Shown here: positions 1 to 7,834 of the stretch, piece after piece
Layout of the letters: the number at the start of each line of letters is the position of its first letter
How positions within the stretch are numbered: position 1 is the first letter of the stretch
NCBI GenBank assembly: GCA_016789485.1
Contig: JAEURE010000040.1
Coordinates: forward strand, 1-13,949
DNA length: 13,949 nt
DNA from: Anaerolineales bacterium
Lineage (GTDB): Bacteria; Chloroflexota; Anaerolineae; Anaerolineales; Villigracilaceae
Direction: 5' to 3'
Notes under the pieces: model-generated
The model's input: the letters and a program-made list of their open reading frames with translations, nothing else
Told to the model about the DNA's origin: nothing
Databases searched by the model: none
Made by a program: the position numbers and the translations under genes

Positions 1-488
1 CCTCGAACTTGGGCTCGGACATCATCCAGCGTCGGCTGAAGGCCCGTGGCGCCGCCGGCGAGGAATACGAGAAGACCAAGTCCGAGGTGATGGACGTGCT
101 GCGCGGACACTTCCGCCCCGAGTTCATCAACCGCATCGACGAGATCATCATGTTCTCGCCGCTCTCTCTCGAACAAATGGAAGAGATCGTGGTGCTGCAA
201 ATGAAAGAGGTGCAAGACCGCCTCAACGAACACAACATTGCGGTGCAGTTGACCGATGCCGCCCGCACCTGGCTTGCCAAGGAAGGCTTTGACCCAGCTT
301 TCGGCGCCCGTCCGCTGCGCAGGGCCATCCAGAAATATGTCGAGAGTCCGCTTTCGGTGGAATTGCTCGGCGGAAAGTTCAAGGATGGAGCTGTGGTGGT
401 CGTGGATGTGGATGAGAAGGAAAACAAGATCATCTTCCACACCGAAGCGAGCACTGTGAAGAAGACAAAACATAAAGTGAACGCGTAA
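1..488 (+). CDS. Clp/Hsp100 ATPase (ClpC/ClpB type), C-terminal fragment
   Basis: This is the 3' end of a AAA+ unfoldase gene that begins left of the window; the reading frame is open from base 3. The product would be a cytoplasmic ring ATPase that either feeds proteins to ClpP (ClpC) or disaggregates them (ClpB). The first visible residues, SNLGSD, are the conserved strand of the second AAA+ domain. Next come FRPEFINRIDEII, containing the arginine-finger region, and GFDPAFGARPLRRAIQ, the sensor-2 motif of the small C-terminal domain. About 160 residues are visible, ending in a short Lys-rich tail. NLGS is ClpB-like, while the LRRAIQKYVESPLSVELL segment is closer to ClpC, so the two cannot be separated without the N-terminus and middle domain. 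A strong terminator follows 4 nt after the stop codon. Confidence 0.93.
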   Translation, partial: SNLGSDIIQRRLKARGAAGEEYEKTKSEVMDVLRGHFRPEFINRIDEIIMFSPLSLEQMEEIVVLQMKEVQDRLNEHNIAVQLTDAARTWLAKEGFDPAFGARPLRRAIQKYVESPLSVELLGGKFKDGAVVVVDVDEKENKIIFHTEASTVKKTKHKVNA

Positions 489-492
489 GAAA

Positions 493-526
493 AACAGCGC
501 GAGGCTTAGCCTCGCGTTGTTTTTTT
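493..526 (+). terminator. Rho-independent terminator of the Clp ATPase gene
   Basis: A 13-bp stem (493-505 with 509-521, one G·U pair) closes a TTA loop and runs into a T tract ending at 526. It begins a few bases after the Clp stop codon, so it ends that transcription unit. The 163 bases from 527 to the next start hold no gene that I can support. Confidence 0.9.
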
Positions 527-689
527 AAATCAGTTGTGAGCAAATTACCGGGGAGATTCTGCTGATAAACAGGGTCAACTTTCCGTTAAGGAGGAGGCGC
601 TGCGTTTCCTTAGCCCGAATGTCCTAATCCGATTTTCAGCAATCCAAAGTATCATCAGACAATCTTTTAATAATGCCAGAGGAAAAAAC

Positions 690-2690
690 ATGACAGAAGA
701 AAAATCAAGTACTACTGCAATCGTGATAGGCATTGTCGTTTTACTATGCTGTATCTGCCTGCTGGTGGCGGGCATCGGCGGATATGCATTTTACTCATTT
801 GCCCAAACCATGCCGGAAACTGATTTTCCAGTATTAATTCCGGACGATAGCACCCCCACCGTTGAACCCGAGATGACACGCCCGCCCATTGATTCAGTTT
901 CCGACGAAACATTGAACACGTTGGAAAATACCATCGTCCCGCCCAATGACCCGCGCGAATTAGCCTGCCGCTTGCAGGGATTATGCGATGTTCCTGAAGT
1001 AATGGCAACCTCTGCCGCGCCGCGCTCCATTGGTGACAAGCAAAACTTTTGGGTTTCAAACCTTGATACCATCACCAACTCTGAGGTGCAAGCCACCCTG
1101 CAATACATCACCCCGCATGTTTATTTTTGGGTGCAGGACGGCGTCTCCTTTGACCAGGACGAAATGAAAGCTTTGGTGGATGAATTTGAAAATAAGATCT
1201 ACCCCACCAACCGGGAATTCTTCGGCAGTGAATGGTTGCCGGGCATTGACGGTGACGAGCATATCTATATCCTCTACGCCCGCGGACTCGGCTCTTCCAT
1301 CGCCGGATATTTCTCTTCTTCTGATTCAGTTCACCCACTGGTGCAGGAATATTCCAATGGACATGAGATGTTCCTGTTCAATGCGGATAACACCTTCCTC
1401 GGCGATAATTTCACATACGGAGTTCTCGCGCATGAATTCCAGCACATGATCCACTGGAAGCAGGATGGCAATGAAACTTCATGGCTGAATGAGGGTTCTT
1501 CGGAACTTGCAGCCTTCCTGAATGGGTATGACCCCGGCGGCTTTGACTGGGTTTACATCAGCGACCCGGACCAGCAACTTAACGACTGGCCCAATGAACA
1601 AGGTGCAACCACCCCACATTATGGCGCCGGCTTCCTGTTCATGAATTATTTCCTCAACCGTTTTGGAGAAGACGCCACAAAACTGCTGGTTAAAGATCCA
1701 GCCAATGGACTAGACAGCGTGGAAGATGTTTTGCGTGAAATTTCCGCAACAGATCCAGCGACGGGTCAGCCCATCTCTGCTGATAATTTTTTCATAGATT
1801 GGGCAGTCACAAACTTTGTGCTGGATAAATCAATCGGCGATGGTCGTTACATTTACGATAATTATCCGGGCGCTCATCGCGCCTCTGCCACAGAGACGAT
1901 CTTCTCCTGTCCGCAATCAACTGTCACACGGGATGTGCATCAATACGGTGTGGACTACATTGCCATTGAATGCGCGGGCGATTACACCATCTCATTCACC
2001 GGCTCCACTGTGACGGGCCTGCTGCCCGCCAATCCTTATTCCGGTCAATATGCCTTCTGGTCAAACAAAGGCGATGAATCGAACATGACCCTGACCCGCG
2101 AATTTGATTTCAGCAATGTCAGCGGCCCCATCGAGCTGTCCTTCCAAACCTGGTATGACATTGAAACCGATTGGGATTATCTATATCTCGAAGTCTCAGA
2201 AAATGGCGAGAACTGGCAAATCATCACAACCCCATCGGGCACGGGAACAGACCCATCCGGTAATTCCTACGGCTGGGGTTACACCGGAGTCACCAATGGT
2301 TGGATCGAAGAGAAGGTTGACCTCTCAGATTTTGCCGGCAAAAAGGTTTTCATCCGGTTTGAATATCTCACCGATGCGGCAGTCAATGGAGAAGGCTTTT
2401 TGCTGGATGATGTCAGGGTGGATGCAGCAGGCTACAGTTCCGATTTTGAAGCGGATGACGGCGGCTGGCAGGCGGAAGGATTTGTGCGAGTCCAAAACGT
2501 TCTTCCCCAAACGTTTGGTCTGGCTCTGATCAAAACAGGTGATTCCAGCGTGAGCATGATCCCGCTCAATGACGATCAAACTGCTGAGATCAAAATTTCG
2601 TTGAAGTCCGGCGAAAAAGCATATCTGGTTGTTTCCGGCACGACCCGTTTTACCCGCGAACCTGCCATCTACCAGTTCGAAGTTCGGTAG
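690..2690 (+). CDS. Membrane-anchored extracellular zinc metallopeptidase with immune-inhibitor-A-like MAM domain
   Basis: Predicted exported protease of 666 residues. A hydrophobic segment at residues 9-36 is an uncleaved anchor or signal, followed by a Thr/Pro-rich linker (about 40-70). The zinc site is HEFQH (H248, E249, H252). WLNEGSSEL follows 15-20 residues later, with E268 as the likely third ligand. This arrangement is gluzincin-like, as in M30 hyicolysin-type enzymes, and lacks the HExxHxxGxxH signature of metzincins. Residues about 455-580 resemble the MAM domain of immune inhibitor A proteins: WSNKGDES, paired aromatic strands, and a closing LLDDVRVD at 571-578. A beta-rich tail follows (580-666). 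The ATG is supported by AGAGGAAA about 6 nt upstream. The gene stands alone between two terminators. The catalytic class is well supported; the substrate is unknown, and extracellular protein degradation is an inference. Confidence 0.85.
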   Translation: MTEEKSSTTAIVIGIVVLLCCICLLVAGIGGYAFYSFAQTMPETDFPVLIPDDSTPTVEPEMTRPPIDSVSDETLNTLENTIVPPNDPRELACRLQGLCDVPEVMATSAAPRSIGDKQNFWVSNLDTITNSEVQATLQYITPHVYFWVQDGVSFDQDEMKALVDEFENKIYPTNREFFGSEWLPGIDGDEHIYILYARGLGSSIAGYFSSSDSVHPLVQEYSNGHEMFLFNADNTFLGDNFTYGVLAHEFQHMIHWKQDGNETSWLNEGSSELAAFLNGYDPGGFDWVYISDPDQQLNDWPNEQGATTPHYGAGFLFMNYFLNRFGEDATKLLVKDPANGLDSVEDVLREISATDPATGQPISADNFFIDWAVTNFVLDKSIGDGRYIYDNYPGAHRASATETIFSCPQSTVTRDVHQYGVDYIAIECAGDYTISFTGSTVTGLLPANPYSGQYAFWSNKGDESNMTLTREFDFSNVSGPIELSFQTWYDIETDWDYLYLEVSENGENWQIITTPSGTGTDPSGNSYGWGYTGVTNGWIEEKVDLSDFAGKKVFIRFEYLTDAAVNGEGFLLDDVRVDAAGYSSDFEADDGGWQAEGFVRVQNVLPQTFGLALIKTGDSSVSMIPLNDDQTAEIKISLKSGEKAYLVVSGTTRFTREPAIYQFEVR

Positions 2691-2706
2691 CAAAGGAAGC
2701 ATTGAG

Positions 2707-2745
2707 AACATCCCGCAGACAAATTGTCTGCGGGATGTTTGTTTT
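2707..2745 (+). terminator. Rho-independent terminator of the metallopeptidase gene
   Basis: A perfect 14-bp inverted repeat (2707-2720 with 2726-2739) has a 5-nt loop and is followed by TGTTTTG. It lies 17 nt beyond the peptidase stop codon and upstream of the kinase promoter, so the peptidase is probably monocistronic. Confidence 0.87.
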
Positions 2746-2771
2746 GAAACAGTAATTTATTTTGCAAAATT

Positions 2772-2804
2772 GTCTGTCAAAATTCAGACGTACTGACTTA
2801 TAAT
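2772..2804 (+). promoter_or_regulatory. Candidate promoter of the sensor kinase, with a small inverted repeat
   Basis: A consensus -10 box TATAAT lies at 2799-2804, only 13 nt before the ATG at 2818. The predicted transcription start (about 2811) leaves a leader of roughly 7 nt, and no Shine-Dalgarno sequence is present. The best -35 is poor: CTGTCA at 2774-2779 with a 19-nt spacer. That region sits in an inverted repeat, GTCTG-8-CAGAC (2772-2789), which could be an operator. The -10 is clear; the -35 and the operator idea are weak. Confidence 0.5.
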
Positions 2805-2817
2805 CTTATAAGCATTC

Positions 2818-5800
2818 ATGACAGCATCCAAAAGACCTTCTGGTGAGCGAAAGACCATCGCCGTACTTGGGGCGCAATTGACCCGCGCGTGGGGGGCTGA
2901 ATTCATGGCAGGTGTGTTGGATTCTGCCAGGGCCCAGGACGTTAATGCAGTGTATTTTGAAGGCGGGAAACCAATTGCCATAGCAGCGCCTCCCAATGAA
3001 GGGCGTTCCTATGGTTTATATGACCTGATCAAACCCGGCAAATTTGACGGCATCATTCTCTCGGCAGATATGGGTCACGGCCCTTCTGCAGAGGACATTA
3101 AGAATTTCTGTTTGTCCTTTGCCCCCACGCCAATCGTATCGTTTTCCGTTCCTGCAGAGGGAGTCACTTCGATCATGGCGGACAACGAAGGTGGAATGCG
3201 TTCCGTAATCCGTCATTTGATCGAAGAGCATGGATATCAACGCATCGCGTTCCTGCGCGGTACCCCGGGACAACTGGATGCCGACCAGCGTTTCAATGCC
3301 TACAAGGAAGAACTAACAGCCCATAACATCCGCTTCGATGAGCGCCTTGTCGTGGAGGGAGATTACACGCAGGAAAGCGGGCGCAGCGCAATCCGCACTT
3401 TGTTGGATGAACGCGGCGTCCAGGTGCAAGCCATTGCCGCATCCAATGACCGCATGGCATTTGGCGCGTTGGAAATGCTGCAACAGCGCGGCATTCATGT
3501 GCCAGACAAGGTGGCATTGACCGGTTTTGACGATATCAGCGACACACAATCCATGGGAGTGCCGTTGACCACAATCCGCCAATCATATTACGCAGCCGGC
3601 CAGATGGCATTTAACACATTGCTAAAACACATGGAAGGGGAAACTTTAGGAGAACTAAAAGTGCTGCCCTCCAACCTGGTGGTACGCTGGTCATGCGGTT
3701 GTTTGCCGGAGAGCATCAAAAGAGCCGTTGTTCTTCCCAGGGAAGTGGCGCATACGGCAAAACTGGAAAACAAACGCGAAGCCGCCATCCGCTCTTTGTT
3801 TGCAGCGGCGGGCATACCAGAAACTGACCCGTCCCGTGACCAATATGTAGATGTTTTTGGGCGCACCTGGAACGTATTCCTTGCCAGCCTGCGCGAAACC
3901 GACTCAAGTGATGCCTTTCTCAAGATGGTACAGACCTCAATGGAAGTACTTCAAAAAAACGGGTATGACTTCAGCGTCTGGCATAATGTATTATCCACCT
4001 TCAGAAAATACGCTTTGGGCGGCATAACAAACAATACCACCATGCTGCAAGCTGAAAATCTCTTTCAACAGGCGCGCATCCTGGTAGGGGAATTATCCCA
4101 ACGGGCACAAGCGTATCGGCGTATACAGTCTGAAAAGAAAGAAGAGCTGTTAAATAATTTTAGTTTTTCCATGGCACCTGCCATGAGCCTGGAGGGAATT
4201 GGGGAGGCGCTCTCCAAGCACTTTCCGCTGCTGGGTCTGCAGCGTTGGTATGTCATGTTCTACAGCGATGTCAGCACACCAGGTTCCATTTCTTCTCCCC
4301 CGCCGGAGAGTTATCGCCTGTTATTACAATACGATGAGAAGCAGTTTCAGATCCCAAAAGAAAAGACCACACTGGGCACCGGACGACTCGCGCCGCGCGG
4401 GAAAACTCCCGAAGATTACCGATACGATGCAGTTGTAATGCCTCTTATTCTGGCGAGTAACCGCTTCGGTTTCATGTGGGTAGAGATGGGACCGGATGAT
4501 TGGGACATCTACGTCCGCTTGAAGAATCTGCTATCCAGCGCGCTCCTGCGAACCATGCTGGTACAGCAGCGTGAACAGGCTCAAAAGGAAGTGGAACGTC
4601 TCCTGGGTGAGGCGCGTGAACGGGCTGTGGAATTAGCCCGGGCGCGGGATGTGGCAGAAAAAGCCGCAGCGCAAAACGCAAAGCTTTTTGAGTCTGAGCA
4701 GGACCGGCGTCGCGCAGCCGAAGCGCTGGCACGTTCATCGCGCCAATTGTCTTCATTGACCACCATCGAAAAATTACCCCAGCAGATCCTCGAACAATTA
4801 AAGCAGGTGCTTCCGTTCGACCATGCTATTTTATTCATGGAAGATGTCAACGGAATGCCGCATATCCGCTCGAATTATGGCATGCCTGAAAACGCTGACC
4901 TTAAAGAATTCAAATTAAAGATCGGGGACGTGGATTTTTACAAGACGGCTGTGCGAAAAGGCGAAACGCTTCTCGTCAGTGATACAAACAAAGTCGAAGG
5001 ATGGCATCAACCTGAATGGCTGCCGCGTGACCGCTCCTGGCTGGGCGTACCTCTTTATTCAAAAGATAATGTGGTCGGACTGCTTGCGCTGGGACGCTCC
5101 AACCATTCCTTCAATCAAGATGACAGCCTGCTTGTGACCACCTTCGCCATGCAAGCAACCGTGGCCCTGGAAAACGCGCGTTTATATGACGAAGTTACAA
5201 GGATGAACCAGATCATGGAACGCATGGTTTCTCAGCGTGTGGAAGAATTGAACAACGCATACAACACACTTGCAAAACACGATAAAAATAAATCCTCTTT
5301 CATTCAAGTGGCCGCGCATGAATTACGCACGCCGCTCACCGTCATCAAAGGCTATCTCGGAATGTTAAAAGCCGACACCATTATTCAGGGCAACCCCATG
5401 CTCCTGCAAGCCATCGAAGGCGTAATGCAGGGGACAAACCGTCTGCACCAGATCGTGAACAGCATGTTGGATGTAGCGCGCCTTGAAAACCAAGTCATCA
5501 GCCCGCATGTGGAAGCCGTGAGTTTGGGATTGATCCTGCGGCTCGTCCACAAGGATTACGTGGAAGACCTTGCGCTTCGAAACATAACTTTTGAAATGGC
5601 TCCGTCCATCAAGGATATCCCCCCGCTGCTGGCTGACCCCGAACTCCTCAAAAAAGCATTGGACCATGTTATCGTCAATGCCATCAAATTCACACCAGAT
5701 GGCGGCTCGATCCACATCGCGGCCAAGGTGGTGGAAGATCCGCGCCAGGGCGAAATGGCAGAGATCAGCGTGAAAGACAGCGGCATCGGCATTGACCCTG

Positions 5801-6027
5801 AACACCACAAGATCATCTTTGAAAAATTATATCAATTGGGGAAAGTGGAATTGCATTCCTCCAGCCGCACAAATTACAAGGGCGGCGGGGCCGGGCTTGG
5901 GCTGGCAATTTCAGCGGGCATCGTCAAGGCATTTCATGGAAGCATGTGGGTCGAAAGCGAAGGTCATGACGAAGAGCATTTCCCTGGAAGCACCTTCTTT
6001 ATCCGTCTGCCGCTGGCAAAGCAATAA
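2818..6027 (+). CDS. Cytoplasmic hybrid sensor: LacI-type ligand-binding domain, GAF, histidine kinase
   Basis: Two-component sensor kinase of 1069 residues. Residues about 12-295 form a LacI/GalR-type periplasmic-binding-protein fold without the DNA-binding helix-turn-helix; hallmarks are HLIEEHGYQRIAFLRG, VALTGFDDISD and a terminal SCGC at 292-295. A helical stretch leads into a degenerate GAF-like region (about 442-580). A highly charged coiled coil follows (583-645), then a GAF domain (about 645-790). HisKA has HELRTP with phospho-acceptor H834. HATPase_c has an N box with N954, DSGIGID (D987) and GAGLGL (1024-1029). No transmembrane segment or signal peptide is visible, so ligand sensing is probably intracellular; a sugar-like ligand is inferred from LacI relatives. 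No receiver domain is attached. The stand-alone receiver at 9174-9551 is one possible partner, unproven. The start fits an intact LacI-like first strand. Confidence 0.92.
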   Translation: MTASKRPSGERKTIAVLGAQLTRAWGAEFMAGVLDSARAQDVNAVYFEGGKPIAIAAPPNEGRSYGLYDLIKPGKFDGIILSADMGHGPSAEDIKNFCLSFAPTPIVSFSVPAEGVTSIMADNEGGMRSVIRHLIEEHGYQRIAFLRGTPGQLDADQRFNAYKEELTAHNIRFDERLVVEGDYTQESGRSAIRTLLDERGVQVQAIAASNDRMAFGALEMLQQRGIHVPDKVALTGFDDISDTQSMGVPLTTIRQSYYAAGQMAFNTLLKHMEGETLGELKVLPSNLVVRWSCGCLPESIKRAVVLPREVAHTAKLENKREAAIRSLFAAAGIPETDPSRDQYVDVFGRTWNVFLASLRETDSSDAFLKMVQTSMEVLQKNGYDFSVWHNVLSTFRKYALGGITNNTTMLQAENLFQQARILVGELSQRAQAYRRIQSEKKEELLNNFSFSMAPAMSLEGIGEALSKHFPLLGLQRWYVMFYSDVSTPGSISSPPPESYRLLLQYDEKQFQIPKEKTTLGTGRLAPRGKTPEDYRYDAVVMPLILASNRFGFMWVEMGPDDWDIYVRLKNLLSSALLRTMLVQQREQAQKEVERLLGEARERAVELARARDVAEKAAAQNAKLFESEQDRRRAAEALARSSRQLSSLTTIEKLPQQILEQLKQVLPFDHAILFMEDVNGMPHIRSNYGMPENADLKEFKLKIGDVDFYKTAVRKGETLLVSDTNKVEGWHQPEWLPRDRSWLGVPLYSKDNVVGLLALGRSNHSFNQDDSLLVTTFAMQATVALENARLYDEVTRMNQIMERMVSQRVEELNNAYNTLAKHDKNKSSFIQVAAHELRTPLTVIKGYLGMLKADTIIQGNPMLLQAIEGVMQGTNRLHQIVNSMLDVARLENQVISPHVEAVSLGLILRLVHKDYVEDLALRNITFEMAPSIKDIPPLLADPELLKKALDHVIVNAIKFTPDGGSIHIAAKVVEDPRQGEMAEISVKDSGIGIDPEHHKIIFEKLYQLGKVELHSSSRTNYKGGGAGLGLAISAGIVKAFHGSMWVESEGHDEEHFPGSTFFIRLPLAKQ

Positions 6028-6032
6028 ACAAT

Positions 6033-6064
6033 AAAAAATGCGGCGTGTACACGCCGCATTTTTT
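6033..6064. terminator. Bidirectional terminator between convergent genes
   Basis: A fully palindromic 32-bp element: six A, a GC-rich stem, a TA centre, the complementary stem, then six T. It can terminate transcription on both strands. It serves the sensor kinase (ends 6027, plus) and the membrane protein gene (minus), whose TAA stop codon (6063-6065) overlaps the palindrome edge. Confidence 0.92.
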
Positions 6065-6794
6065 ATTTGACACCGTTCCCATTCCTGCGGGAATGCTCCT
6101 CGCCTGCAAACATTCCATTGAGTTGCTCGCGCAACGGTTCAAGAATGCCTATGTGCATCAGCATCAGCGCTGAAATGGAGATCATGACAATGAAAATTGT
6201 AAAATCACCAAGCAGCATCCATCCATTTGGATTGATGGTAAAAACATAGCGATACACGATCACAAATAATTGCAGCACACTGATGATCAGGAGCGGAATG
6301 GCAAAGGGACGCAGGTCATGGCCCTCCACAAGCAGGTGCAGGCAGATCAACACACACAACCCGCCAAGCAGCATCACCAAATATGCCCAGAAGTGAAGGC
6401 CGTCGTACGTTTGCATATAAAGCTTTTGAATGACCTTGATGTACAGGATTCCGACCGCAGCAAGACAAGCCCAGGCATAAATCTTAATGACCATGGGATA
6501 GACTAAATTCCCAAAACCGCGAATACTGACCAAACCAATTCCCCAACCGAAGAAAAATGAAAACCCCAGCACAACGACCTTGACCAAAATCCCTTCCAAA
6601 CTGCTGGCAAGGCCGTCATCGAATACATCGAGCACCAGTTTCGCCGCCCCAAACATAGATACGGTCAATGCTGCGATACTGACCAGCATGGTGACCAGGC
6701 TCAACATTCCCCGTGTATCTACCTTCTTTCGAGGTTTTGTCTTTCTTTCCACAAATGGCGGGACGTGCGGTAATTGTCTTTGCGGTTCTGTCAT
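6063..6794 (-). CDS. Six-transmembrane membrane protein of unknown function
   Basis: Integral membrane protein of 243 residues that I cannot assign to a family. The N-terminal 29 residues are hydrophilic and Lys/Arg/Pro-rich. Six hydrophobic segments follow at about 30-55, 68-92, 101-122, 134-156, 164-185 and 193-217, and then a charged tail of about 25 residues. No catalytic motif is evident. The start is placed at the second of two in-frame ATGs (6794): GGGAG ends 6 nt before it, whereas the upstream ATG at 6800 directly abuts that site. The gene begins 29 nt after the methyltransferase stop codon and is probably co-transcribed with it. It ends in the palindrome shared with the convergent kinase gene. 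Confidence 0.8.
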   Translation of the reverse strand: MTEPQRQLPHVPPFVERKTKPRKKVDTRGMLSLVTMLVSIAALTVSMFGAAKLVLDVFDDGLASSLEGILVKVVVLGFSFFFGWGIGLVSIRGFGNLVYPMVIKIYAWACLAAVGILYIKVIQKLYMQTYDGLHFWAYLVMLLGGLCVLICLHLLVEGHDLRPFAIPLLIISVLQLFVIVYRYVFTINPNGWMLLGDFTIFIVMISISALMLMHIGILEPLREQLNGMFAGEEHSRRNGNGVK

Positions 6795-6823
6795 GGTCAT
6801 CTCCCAGCCTGTACGATTTTAAT

Positions 6824-7729
6824 CTATTTCATTTTTTCACGAAAATCGTAAATACCATCATTGACGGCCCAACGAGCGCTGCATTTCGGGCAAAGTAAAT
6901 GATTTTCTTTATCTTTCAAGTCACCACTGCCACAGACTGGGCATTTGAACAAGCCAATTACATTCATGGGAATTTCAACTTTCTGCAAGGTACCTTTCAC
7001 TTTGGCTTTCACAAAAACACTTGGGGTCATCTGCCAAAGCGCCCCTGTCGGCTGGAAGAGACCATCCAGCGCGGCAAGCAGCTTCGCAGGAACAAGGCGC
7101 TTGAGAAATCCAAGGCGGAAGTGCGAAACTGTGAGCGTCTTTTCAATGGCGAAGCCCAGTGAGCCCAGCCAGTTGCGGATGGCTTTCGGGTGAAAGTCGA
7201 AGTTCAGTTTTACGAATTCCACCGGCTCCAATGAGAATGGATTCCAATCCTGCTTTCCAAGCCAATATCGTATGATGGACTTGAGATTTAACTTATTCGC
7301 GAACTCAAGGATAAAGACTGCGCCGGGTTGTAAAATGTTCCGAACCTGCTCCAACGCCTTCGGGGCATCCGCCATGTGGTGCAGGGCACGGATCATCGTG
7401 GCAGAATCAAATAAACGGTCCAGAAACGGGAGGCGGTAAATGTCAGCTGCCACATAAATGAACTTGTCGGAGCGTCCCAGCCGCTGCTGGGCTTGAGTCA
7501 GTTGAGTGGTCGAATAATCCAAAAGAACGATGCGGTCAAAGCCTGTGTAGCGCGGCGTGTTGCGGCCAGCGCCTGCGCCCAGTTCAAGCATGAGTCTGCC
7601 GTTTTTCGGGAGCATTCGCTTGAGGGCAATGGCTTCGGCACGATCTTCATATTCGCGTCCGCCCTGCTCCCAAAAGGATTGTTGATAATCAGAGCCTTCG
7701 TAGTTACAAACGGGAGGAGTGGTGGTCAT
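6824..7729 (-). CDS. SAM-dependent class I methyltransferase with C-terminal Trm112-like zinc ribbon
   Basis: Predicted cytoplasmic methyltransferase of 301 residues. The Rossmann-fold S-adenosylmethionine site shows motif I ELGAGAGR (49-56), an acidic residue ending strand 2 (D71 in LLDYS), AADIYRLPF (95-102) as the adenine-contacting motif, and IRALHHM (113-119). This is the UbiE/Methyltransf_11 layout. From about residue 245 a second module begins, with CPVC (C263, C266) and CPKC (C280, C283) plus ARWAVNDGIYDF, like a Trm112/YcaR-type zinc ribbon. The substrate cannot be told from sequence; in known enzymes such ribbons assist tRNA, rRNA or protein methylation, while the neighbourhood suggests polysaccharide or lipid work. 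There is no Shine-Dalgarno site; a promoter lies immediately upstream. It is followed 29 nt later by the membrane protein gene. Confidence 0.86.
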   Translation of the reverse strand: MTTTPPVCNYEGSDYQQSFWEQGGREYEDRAEAIALKRMLPKNGRLMLELGAGAGRNTPRYTGFDRIVLLDYSTTQLTQAQQRLGRSDKFIYVAADIYRLPFLDRLFDSATMIRALHHMADAPKALEQVRNILQPGAVFILEFANKLNLKSIIRYWLGKQDWNPFSLEPVEFVKLNFDFHPKAIRNWLGSLGFAIEKTLTVSHFRLGFLKRLVPAKLLAALDGLFQPTGALWQMTPSVFVKAKVKGTLQKVEIPMNVIGLFKCPVCGSGDLKDKENHLLCPKCSARWAVNDGIYDFREKMK

Positions 7730-7737
7730 AGTTGAAT

Positions 7738-7766
7738 AGTGTAGTGGTTTTTTAGTTTTTGGTCAA
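7738..7766 (-). promoter_or_regulatory. Promoter of the methyltransferase gene, predicted leaderless
   Basis: On the minus strand TTGACC (7766-7761) is separated by exactly 17 nt from TACACT (7743-7738). The ATG begins at 7729, so the predicted start at about 7731 leaves a leader of about 2 nt. No Shine-Dalgarno site exists between the -10 box and the ATG, which agrees with translation of a leaderless mRNA. Confidence 0.65.
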
Positions 7767-7773
7767 ACAATCA

Positions 7774-7806
7774 AATAGTCGAACAGCATGCGGCTGCCCG
7801 ACTATT
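7774..7806 (-). terminator. Terminator-like hairpin downstream of ugd
   Basis: The minus-strand transcript forms a continuous 14-bp stem with two G·U pairs (7806-7793 with 7787-7774) and a 5-nt loop, then an interrupted T-rich run. On the plus strand the same two positions would be A·C mismatches, so the hairpin is built for the minus strand. It lies 28 nt past the ugd stop codon and just before the -35 box of the methyltransferase promoter. Confidence 0.7.
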
Positions 7807-7834
7807 GAAATACGAACTTAACGAAATTGTTCTG

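Noticed and set aside
587..612. Orphan AAGGAGGAGG and a short inverted repeat TAAGGA/TCCTTA before the metallopeptidase
   Set aside because: No start codon follows at ribosome-site distance that opens a frame of any length, and the 6-bp arms with a 14-nt loop are too weak to call a structure.
5365..5808. 147-codon minus-strand open frame
   Set aside because: It is a shadow of the kinase HisKA/HATPase region, and the plus-strand frame is clearly the real one.
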